From positions 62,001-126,000 of the forward strand of contig NZ_JADWPD010000008.1 in NCBI RefSeq assembly GCF_017308975.1: 64,000 bases of DNA, read 5' to 3'. This document shows, piece by piece, positions 16,363 to 24,479 of the stretch (the first letter of the stretch is position 1; each line of letters begins with the position of its first letter). Source of the DNA: Amycolatopsis sp. MtRt-6 (lineage in GTDB: Bacteria; Actinomycetota; Actinomycetes; Mycobacteriales; Pseudonocardiaceae). Below the pieces are notes generated by a model. That model ran no database searches, was not told the origin of the DNA, and worked only from the letters and a program-made list of their open reading frames with translations. Position numbers and translations under genes: made by a program.

Positions 16363-17529
16363 ATGGACAGCGCCACGGCGACGGTGCACGGCGAGTGCGC
16401 ACCCGGTTTCGAACCGGTGCGCGCGGCCTTCGAAGAGAACTTCCGCTCCCGCGGCGAGCTGGGGGCCGCGTTCACCGCCGTCCGCCACGGCGAGGTCGTG
16501 GTGGACCTGTGGGGCGGCTGGTCCGGTCCCGACCGCACGCGGCCGTGGCAGCCGGACACGCTGGCCAACGTCTGGTCGACGACCAAGGGCATGACCGCGC
16601 TGTGCGCGCACAGGCTCGCCGACGCGGGCGAGCTCGACGTCGACGCGCCGGTCGCGAAGTACTGGCCGGAGTTCGCCGCGGCCGGGAAGTCCGGGATTCC
16701 GGTGCGGTGGCTGCTTTCGCACCGCTCCGGCGTGCCCGGGATCGGACTGGACCGGCCGGTGCGGATCGAGGAGCTGTACGACTGGGACCTCATGACCTCG
16801 CTGTACGCGGCGCAGGAGCCGTTGTGCGAGCCCGGGTCCGCGAGCGGCTACCACGCGCTGGCCTACGGCTGGCTCGTCGGCGAAGTCGTCCGGCGGATCG
16901 CCGGCCAGGGCATCCGCGAGTTCTTCGCCGAGCAGATCGCCGGGCCGCTGGACGCGGACTTCTCGATCGGCCTCGCCTCATCCGCCGACCTGGACCGCTG
17001 CGCGACGCTGGTCGACCCCGTGCTGAGCGAAGAGGTGGCGAACGCGCTGGCCACGGCGTTCGCGGCGGCCGGCCCGGTCGGGCAGGCGGCGTTGCTCAAC
17101 CCCCGCCTCCAGGGCCACGACGCCAACGAACCGGCGTGGCGCCACGCGGTCATGCCGGCCCTGAACGGCCACGGCACGGCCCGCGCCATCGCGACGATCT
17201 ACTCCGGCCTGGCGACCGGCACCCTCCTGTCCCCGGCAGCGCTGGCCGTGGCACGCGAGAGCCAGGGCAAGGAGATCGACGCGGTCCTCGGCCTCCCCAA
17301 CGAGTGGGGCCTGGGCTTCTACCTCGGCAGCGACGCCCGCGGCTTCGGCCCCAACCCCACAGCCTTCGGCCACGACGGCCTCGGCGGCTCCACCGGCGCC
17401 GCCGACCCGGAAAACGGCATCGCCTTCGGCTACACCCTCAACCAGCTGGGCCCTCTCATCCGCGACGACCCCCGCAAAATGGCCTTGGTCCAAGCCCTCT
17501 ACACGTGCTTGGAGGGGCATCACCCGTGA
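16363..17529 (+). CDS. Beta-lactamase-fold serine hydrolase (EstB-like esterase)
   Basis: 388 aa; the start ATG is preceded by a perfect GGAGGAGG. The catalytic motif S-x-x-K is STTKG (Ser nucleophile, Lys base), and the Tyr motif appears as SGYHALAYGWLVGEVVRR, the Y-x-x form of class-C-like esterases. There is no signal peptide, which favours a cytoplasmic esterase rather than a secreted beta-lactamase. The last codons (EGHHP and stop) lie inside an intergenic repeat, so the C-terminus was reshaped by that element. The convergent ABC exporter gene follows. Expression is probably controlled by the TetR-type operator just upstream. Confidence 0.88.
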   Translation: MDSATATVHGECAPGFEPVRAAFEENFRSRGELGAAFTAVRHGEVVVDLWGGWSGPDRTRPWQPDTLANVWSTTKGMTALCAHRLADAGELDVDAPVAKYWPEFAAAGKSGIPVRWLLSHRSGVPGIGLDRPVRIEELYDWDLMTSLYAAQEPLCEPGSASGYHALAYGWLVGEVVRRIAGQGIREFFAEQIAGPLDADFSIGLASSADLDRCATLVDPVLSEEVANALATAFAAAGPVGQAALLNPRLQGHDANEPAWRHAVMPALNGHGTARAIATIYSGLATGTLLSPAALAVARESQGKEIDAVLGLPNEWGLGFYLGSDARGFGPNPTAFGHDGLGGSTGAADPENGIAFGYTLNQLGPLIRDDPRKMALVQALYTCLEGHHP

Positions 17530-17639
17530 TCAGAGGGGACACTCACGTGATTGGAGGGGCATCACGCTGATGCCCCTCCAAACACACGTGATGCCCCTCC
17601 AATCACGCGTGATGCCTCCCGGATCACGGGTGATGCCCC
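17514..17639. repeat. Family B intergenic palindromic repeat, copy 1
   Basis: Outer arms GGGGCATCACCCGTGATC (17514-17531) and its exact complement (17622-17639) are 18 bp each. Nested inside is a 14-bp perfect hairpin, TTGGAGGGGCATCA (17551-17564) with its complement at 17568-17581 and a 3-base loop. The unit around GGAGGGGCATCACG recurs several times in both orientations. The element sits between convergent genes and contains the upstream gene's stop codon. A second copy is at 29742-29936. It is probably a bidirectional terminator or REP-like element. Confidence 0.85.
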
Positions 17640-17644
17640 GCTGA

Positions 17645-19516
17645 TCACGCCGCGGCGGGTTCTTCGTCGGCGAACTGGGTTGCGTGGAGGGTTGCGTAGC
17701 GGCCGCCCGCGGCCAGGAGCTCGTCGTGGGTTCCGCGCTCGACGATCTCGCCGTGCTCCAGGACCAAGATCTGGTCGGCCGCGCGGACCGTCGACAGCCG
17801 GTGGGCGATGACCAGGGCCGTGCGGCCCGCGAGGGCGTGGGTCAGGGCCTCGCCGACGGCGGCCTCGGACTCCGAGTCCAGGTGGGCGGTCGCCTCGTCG
17901 AGGATGACGACCTTGGGCTGGGCCAGCAGGAGACGCGCGATCGTGAGCCGCTGACGCTCGCCGCCGGAAAGACGGTAGCCGCGCTCGCCCACCGTCGTGT
18001 CGAGGCCGTCGGGCAGCGCACGGACCAGCTCGCCGAGCCGGGCCCGCTCCAGGGCTTCCCAGATCTCGTCGTCGGTGACGCCGGGGCGCGCGTACGCCAG
18101 GTTCGCGCGGATCGTGTCGTGGAAGAGGTGCCCGTCCTGGGTCACGACGCCGACGGTTTCCCGCAGCGAAGCGAAAGTCAGGTCCCGGACGTCCACATCG
18201 GACAGCCGCACCGAGCCGGCGTCGACGTCGTACAGCCGCGGCAGCAGCGACGCGATCGTCGACTTCCCCGCCCCCGACGACCCGACCAGCGCGACCATCT
18301 GCCCAGGCTCGGCCCGGAACGAGATCCCGTGCAGCACCTCTTCCCCACCGCGGTGGTCGAGCGTGGCGACGTCCTCCAGCGACGCCAGCGAGTACCGGTC
18401 CGCCGCCGGGTACCCGAACCGGACTCCCGCGAACTCGACCGAAACGCCACCCGATGCGGGCAGCGCACGCGCGGCCGGCATCTCCTCGATCATCGGCTTG
18501 AGGTCGAGCACCTCGAAGACCCGCTCGAACGACACCAGCGCCGTCATGACGTCGACGCGGACGTTGGCCAGCGCGGTCAGCGGCGCGTAGAGCCGGGTCA
18601 GCAGCAGGGCCAGCGCGACGACGGTGCCCGGGGCCAGCGCCCCCGTCAGCGCCAGGTAGCCGCCGAGGCCGTAGACGAGCGCCTGCGCCAGCGCGGAAAC
18701 CAGGGTCAGGCTGGTCATGAACCAGCGGGTCAGCATCGCGGTCCGGACGCCGATGTCCCGCACGCGCCCGGCCCGCAGCCCGAAGTCGTCGGCCTCCTGG
18801 GCCGGCCGGCCGAAGAGCTTCACCAGCGTCGCGCCCGGCGCGGAGAACCGCTCGGTCATCTGGGTGGTCATCCCGGCGTTGAGGTTCGCGGCTTCCCGCT
18901 GCAGCCCGGCCATCCGGCGGCCGAGCCGGCGCGCGGGGATGACGAAGATCGGCAGCAGCACCAGCGCGATCAGCGTGACCTGCCAGGACAGCGTGAGCAT
19001 GACGGCCAGCGACAGCGCCAGCTGGATGACGTTGGTGACCAGCCCGGACAGCGTCGCGGTGAACGTCCGCTGCGCGCCGATGACGTCGTTGTTGAGCCGC
19101 GAGACCAGCGCCCCGGTGCGGGTGCGGGTGAAGAACGCGATCGGCATGCGCTGGACGTGCTCGAAGACCGCGCGGCGCAGGTCGTAGATGATGCCCTCGC
19201 CGATGCGCGCGGACTGCCACCGCTCGATCAGGCCGAACCCGGCGTCGGCGATCGCCAGCCCGGCGATCACGACGGCGAGCCAGATGACCAGCGTGACGTC
19301 GTGGCCGCCGACGATCGCGTCGACCACCTTGCCCGCCAGCACGGGCGTCGTCACGGCGAGGACGGCCGACACGACGGTCAGGATGAGAAAGGCCAGCAGC
19401 CGCCGCCAATGCGGCCGGGCGAAGCGCGCGACGCGCTTGAGCGTGCCGCGCGTCAGCGCCTTCGGGGCGTCGTCGGCGCGCATCGCCGAACTCCACAGCC
19501 CCCACATGTTGTCCAC
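17645..19516 (-). CDS. ABC exporter, fused membrane and ATPase domains (MsbA/multidrug type)
   Basis: 623 aa half-transporter. The N-terminal six-helix domain (about 25-325) is followed by an ATPase domain with Walker A GSSGAGKST, signature LSGGERQR, Walker B VVILDEAT and the switch His in IAHRLST. Half-transporters of this kind dimerise and export drugs, lipids or peptides. The start is GTG 19516; an ATG at 19507 is possible. The MarR gene lies 98 bp upstream on the same strand, so the pair looks like a MarR-controlled exporter. An inverted repeat in between may be the operator. The tail abuts repeat family B. Confidence 0.93.
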   Translation of the reverse strand: MDNMWGLWSSAMRADDAPKALTRGTLKRVARFARPHWRRLLAFLILTVVSAVLAVTTPVLAGKVVDAIVGGHDVTLVIWLAVVIAGLAIADAGFGLIERWQSARIGEGIIYDLRRAVFEHVQRMPIAFFTRTRTGALVSRLNNDVIGAQRTFTATLSGLVTNVIQLALSLAVMLTLSWQVTLIALVLLPIFVIPARRLGRRMAGLQREAANLNAGMTTQMTERFSAPGATLVKLFGRPAQEADDFGLRAGRVRDIGVRTAMLTRWFMTSLTLVSALAQALVYGLGGYLALTGALAPGTVVALALLLTRLYAPLTALANVRVDVMTALVSFERVFEVLDLKPMIEEMPAARALPASGGVSVEFAGVRFGYPAADRYSLASLEDVATLDHRGGEEVLHGISFRAEPGQMVALVGSSGAGKSTIASLLPRLYDVDAGSVRLSDVDVRDLTFASLRETVGVVTQDGHLFHDTIRANLAYARPGVTDDEIWEALERARLGELVRALPDGLDTTVGERGYRLSGGERQRLTIARLLLAQPKVVILDEATAHLDSESEAAVGEALTHALAGRTALVIAHRLSTVRAADQILVLEHGEIVERGTHDELLAAGGRYATLHATQFADEEPAAA

Positions 19517-19535
19517 GGGAAACCCCCAGTGTCTG

Positions 19536-19559
19536 AAACCTCTACATTAGCTGAGGTTT
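19536..19559. promoter_or_regulatory. Inverted repeat upstream of the ABC exporter (candidate MarR operator)
   Basis: AAACCTC (19536-19542) and GAGGTTT (19553-19559) are perfect 7-bp arms around an AT-rich 10-base spacer. It lies 20-43 bp upstream of the exporter start, in the gap between marR and the exporter. The size and spacing suit a winged-helix MarR dimer. Confidence 0.5.
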
Positions 19560-19614
19560 TCGGCGGATATGACCTGGACAACGCCCCTGCTGTCCGTTTC
19601 CTTCCCGATGTCGT

Positions 19615-20046
19615 TCACTCGACGCGAACAACTCGGCGCAGGGCGGCGCGCAGCCGCTCGGCGTCCTCGGCGGAAAGCGGTTCCAGCAGCAGCGCCTCGG
19701 CCCGCCGCGTGACTTCCGCCCCGGCCTCGCGGATCCGCTCCCCCTCGGCCGTCAGCACGACGAGCCGCTTGCGGCGGTCCCCTGGCGCCACCTCGCGCCG
19801 GACCAGGCCCTTGGCCTCCAGCTCGTCGACCAGCGCGACCATCGTCGTCCGGTCGACGCCGAGCCGCGCCGCGCCGTCCTGCTGCGAGCGCGCCGGGCCG
19901 TCGGCGAAGAGCGTGAGCAGCGCGAGCTGCCGTCCGGTGACGCCGAGTGGCGCGTACCGCGGCTCGGCCAGCTCCGCCAGCCGCAGCTGGGCGTGCTTGA
20001 GCAGGTAACCGAGCCGCTGAGTGACGGCGAGGGGCGCGCTGGACAT
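19615..20046 (-). CDS. MarR-family transcriptional regulator
   Basis: 143 aa, the standard MarR length. The winged helix-turn-helix spans about residues 35-100: LGVTGRQLALLTLFADGPARSQQDGAARLGVDRTTMVALVDELEAKGLVRRE, then the wing GDRRKRLVVLT. MarR proteins are dimeric repressors released by phenolic or other small ligands. It most likely regulates the exporter directly downstream and itself; paired inverted repeats lie on each side of the gene. The divergent gene on the other side encodes a membrane glycosyltransferase-like protein. Confidence 0.92.
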   Translation of the reverse strand: MSSAPLAVTQRLGYLLKHAQLRLAELAEPRYAPLGVTGRQLALLTLFADGPARSQQDGAARLGVDRTTMVALVDELEAKGLVRREVAPGDRRKRLVVLTAEGERIREAGAEVTRRAEALLLEPLSAEDAERLRAALRRVVRVE

Positions 20047-20069
20047 GGGCGAGCTCTACACCTGTACTG

Positions 20070-20106
20070 ATCGTCAGCTTCGCCGATTATTTCACCAACT
20101 GACGAT
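20070..20106. promoter_or_regulatory. Separated inverted repeat between marR and the membrane protein gene
   Basis: ATCGTCAG (20070-20077) and CTGACGAT (20099-20106) are perfect 8-bp complements 21 bp apart, in the divergent intergenic region. They may be two half-sites or paired operators for the MarR regulator. Confidence 0.4.
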
Positions 20107-20176
20107 GGGAAATCCACCGCCCCACCGGCGCGACGTCGGCTGAACCGGGCGGCGGCCCCCTCGGTAGCCTGGCGAC

Positions 20177-21529
20177 GTGGGAACGGAGGTGGGCCAGGCG
20201 CCCGCATGGCGGCGCGCGGCCCGGCTCTTCACGGCGCCGGCGCGCCCCGACGAGGCCGCCCCCCTGCGCTGGGACCTGGGGTTTTCCCTGGCCTGCCTGG
20301 CTTTCGCGCTGCCGACGGCACTCGTGTCCGAGTTCTACGGCTACCGCGTCTGGGGCAACTTCGCGACGGTGGCCTACGGCTTCGGCGCGGCGCACAGCGG
20401 GTTCCTCCTGCTGTCCGCCCGCCGCGGGCGGACGCCGCGCGGCCTGCTCGGGTCACGCTGGTGCGGCATCGCCGCGGTCGCCCTGTTGGCCATGATCCTC
20501 CCGCTGGCGCTTCTCGTGATTCGCCGGCTGACCGGGCGGGACTGGCTGATCACGCCGAATTCGTGGGCCGCGCAGCCCGAGGTCTGGGTGATCGAGCGGT
20601 CCGCGGATCTGCTGCTGCGCCACGGAACCCCGTACGTCGACGTCACCGCGCTCGGCCGGGCACCCGAAGTGAACGACTACACACCGTACGGTCCGGTGAT
20701 GGCGGTCTTCGGACTGCCGCGGGCGCTGTTCGGCGGCAGCCCGGCGGCGAACGCGCTCACCGACGCCCGGTGGATGTTCGCCCTGGCCGCCTGCGCGTGC
20801 GTGCTCGGCACGCTGAAGCTGCTGAAGTGGCCCCGGGTCCCGGTCGGTGCCGCGCAGCTCGCGCTGGCCTGCCCGCTCACCGCGCTCACCTGGGCCGTGG
20901 CCGGGCCGGACCTGGCCATCGTCGGCCTGCTGGTGCTCAGCTGCGCGCTCGCGGCCACCGGGCGGATCGCCTGGTCGGGCCTGGTACTGGCGCTGGTCGT
21001 CAGCGCGAAGCTCATCGTCGCGCCCGCGGCCGCGGTGCTGGCGATGCTCGTGCTGGTGCGCCGCGGCCAGGGTCTTGACTGGCCCGCGCTGGGCCGGTTC
21101 GCGGCGGCGCTGGTGGCGACCACGGCCGCCCTGCACCTGCCGGTCTACCTGGTGGATCCGGCCGCGTTCGTCGAGCACGTCTTCCGGTTCCCGCTCGGGA
21201 TGGGCGTCGTGCGGTCGCCCGCGGCCAGCCCGTTGCCGGGCCACCTGATCGCCGAGACCGGCCCGGTCGGCCAGGTGGCGGCGTTCGTGCTCGTCGGCGC
21301 CGCGGCCGTGGCGATGATCGTCTGGCTGGTGCGCCGGCCCCCCGCGAACGGCTCCGCCGCACTGCTGCGCATCGCCGTCGGACTCGGCGCGTTGATCCTG
21401 CTCACCCCGGCCACCCGGTACGGCTACCTGGTGTACCCGCTGGTCCTGCTCGGGGCCCACCTGGTGTTCCGCGTGGCCGAAGCTCCCGCTGCGCCCCCCG
21501 CGCAGCAGTCCTCGACTACTTCTTCTTGA
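20177..21529 (+). CDS. Multi-pass membrane protein, GT87/mannosyltransferase-like
   Basis: 450 aa from GTG 20177, with about ten hydrophobic segments. An acidic/aromatic loop, VNDYTPYGPVMAVFGLPRALFG, matches the YxPP/YTPYGP-type loop of polyprenol-phosphate-mannose-dependent GT87 (DUF2029) transferases. Such enzymes add mannose or arabinose to cell-envelope lipoglycans on the periplasmic side. I cannot confirm a catalytic Asp by eye, so this stays a family-level call. It is divergent from marR and overlaps the convergent HTH gene by 14 bp. Confidence 0.7.
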   Translation: MGTEVGQAPAWRRAARLFTAPARPDEAAPLRWDLGFSLACLAFALPTALVSEFYGYRVWGNFATVAYGFGAAHSGFLLLSARRGRTPRGLLGSRWCGIAAVALLAMILPLALLVIRRLTGRDWLITPNSWAAQPEVWVIERSADLLLRHGTPYVDVTALGRAPEVNDYTPYGPVMAVFGLPRALFGGSPAANALTDARWMFALAACACVLGTLKLLKWPRVPVGAAQLALACPLTALTWAVAGPDLAIVGLLVLSCALAATGRIAWSGLVLALVVSAKLIVAPAAAVLAMLVLVRRGQGLDWPALGRFAAALVATTAALHLPVYLVDPAAFVEHVFRFPLGMGVVRSPAASPLPGHLIAETGPVGQVAAFVLVGAAAVAMIVWLVRRPPANGSAALLRIAVGLGALILLTPATRYGYLVYPLVLLGAHLVFRVAEAPAAPPAQQSSTTSS

Positions 21530-21725
21530 CCCTGGTGGCCCCGCCGCGCCCCCGCAGCTGGACGCCGGACTCCGACAGCACCCGGTGGACGAACCCGTAG
21601 GACCGCCCCGTCGACTCCGCCAGCGCCCGGATGCTCGAGCCCTTCTCGTATTTCTTCTTCAGGTCAGCGGCCAGCTTGTCGCGCGTGTTGCCGGTGATCC
21701 GCGCGCCTTTCTTGAGATCAGCCAC
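21516..21725 (-). CDS. Small helix-turn-helix protein
   Basis: 69 aa from GTG 21725; a longer frame to 21794 is open, but GGGAAGG precedes this GTG and the conserved part starts here. It is very basic. RDKLAADLKKKYEKGSSIRALAESTGRSYGFVHRVL is a compact helix-turn-helix resembling resolvase/sigma-type DNA-binding units, and it ends in RGRGGATRVKKK. Small proteins of this kind are widespread in actinobacteria and are annotated as putative DNA-binding proteins; targets are unknown. Its 3' end overlaps the convergent membrane-protein gene. Confidence 0.8.
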   Translation of the reverse strand: MADLKKGARITGNTRDKLAADLKKKYEKGSSIRALAESTGRSYGFVHRVLSESGVQLRGRGGATRVKKK

Positions 21726-21902
21726 GTCGATCGCCTTCCCGCCGAGAGTGTTCTGGGCCACATATCGGCCCCTGCCGGGGCAATGATCGAACACTGAGCG
21801 CCGGAATGCCAGACGACAGACGCGAAACAGCCGAAATTGCGATCACATTGGGCCATTCCAGTGCTCCACGGCGAGTAATCTTGCACCCGAATGGACGCAC
21901 CG

Positions 21903-23531
<1,629 letters not shown>

Positions 23532-23668
23532 GGGAAACTCCCGTGGAAAGGGGGCGTACGGAGGACAGCATCAGGCAGCCGCTCGGGCCGCGGCGTCACT
23601 CCAGCTGGATATCCACGAAGCCCAGTGTACGGGCCGCGGTCCAGCGGATTTTCCGGACGTGTGCGGTC

Positions 23669-24319
23669 TCACCCGTCGCGCAGCGTGACCTGCACGGACA
23701 GCGCGCGGACGGCGGCCTCCTCGAGCACGGCCCGGCTCGGCTCGCCGACGTCCAGCACGCGGGGTTCCGCACGGGCGAACAGCGGCGCCAGCCGGCGGTC
23801 TTCGCGCAGCTCGTCGAGGGCCCGCCGATCGCCGCCGAGCACCACGGCATCCACTTCGGACAGCCGGGGCACGAGCACTTCGAAGACGTCCTTCGCCGCG
23901 TCCTGGAGCGCGTGCCGGGCCTGCCCCGCGCGACGCCGGGCGAACCGCTGCTGCGACCACCCACCCGCGGCGGACCGGCCCTGCACGAGGTGCCGCTCGG
24001 TGCGCGAAACCTCGATCCGGCCGCCGCGCGCGATACCGACGCTGTGCCCGCCCCGCCGCACCACCACGAGCGCGAGGCGCCGCGGCACCAGCGCGTGGGC
24101 GACGAGCCCGGCCACGGACGGTTCGCCGAGCGGCCCGAACGGGACGGTGGCGGTCGCGGAGGTGCCGTCGGCGGCGGTCACCCGGACCTCGTGCGGAGTC
24201 GCCTCGGTGGCGGCGATCCCGTCGTGCCGCTCGCCGAACCGGGCGAAGAACCCCGCCAGCCGCTCGGGCGGGACCTCGACCGTCCGGCCGCCACCCGCGG
24301 CTTCCCGCCCCTTCGCCAT
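23669..24319 (-). CDS. acVLRF1-type peptidyl-tRNA hydrolase (Vms1-like release factor)
   Basis: 216 aa from ATG 24319; further upstream in-frame codons run into a repeat element. The diagnostic loop GGWSQQRFARRR (about residues 121-132) corresponds to the GGxSxxRFxRRR catalytic segment of actinobacterial Vms1/release-factor-1-like proteins, where the Gln (or equivalent) hydrolyses peptidyl-tRNA. The surrounding domain has VDAVVLGGDRRALDELREDRRL. It is inferred to free nascent chains from stalled or split 50S subunits. It sits just upstream of an ABC-F gene on the same strand. A family A repeat lies at its 5' side, leaving only 11 bp for its own leader. Confidence 0.85.
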   Translation of the reverse strand: MAKGREAAGGGRTVEVPPERLAGFFARFGERHDGIAATEATPHEVRVTAADGTSATATVPFGPLGEPSVAGLVAHALVPRRLALVVVRRGGHSVGIARGGRIEVSRTERHLVQGRSAAGGWSQQRFARRRAGQARHALQDAAKDVFEVLVPRLSEVDAVVLGGDRRALDELREDRRLAPLFARAEPRVLDVGEPSRAVLEEAAVRALSVQVTLRDG

Positions 24320-24330
24320 GGACAAAAGGT

Positions 24331-24473
24331 AGCGCCCCAATGTGGCCTTGGTTGCGTTGAACCGGCACCGCGGCGCGAAGCGCCTCCGTTGAGGGTGGTG
24401 GCGGGGGCATGGATGGAGCACCCAAGGCGGCCTTCGGTGCGTTGAACGCACCGAAGGCCACATTGGGGCGCTG
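24331..24473. repeat. Family A intergenic palindromic element, copy 1
   Basis: Terminal arms AGCGCCCCAATGTGGCC (24331-24347) and the exact complement (24457-24473) are 17 bp. Inside is a second, 15-bp palindrome centred on GTTGAAC (24429-24459; arms GGCCTTCGGTGCGTT). The element fills the gap between the protease stop and the acVLRF1 start. A related element with the same termini is at 57806-57894. MITE- or REP-like; no coding potential. Confidence 0.85.
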
Positions 24474-24479
24474 GGGACG

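Noticed and set aside
17514..17639. Repeats as a CRISPR array or attachment site
   Set aside because: Units are inverted and nested without uniform spacers, and no cas or integrase gene is present.
21726..21794. N-terminal extension of the small HTH protein
   Set aside because: The conserved part begins at GTG 21725, which has a ribosome site; the extra 23 residues look non-conserved.
24320..24461. Upstream extension of the acVLRF1 frame
   Set aside because: It would be translated from the family A repeat; ATG 24319 begins the conserved protein.
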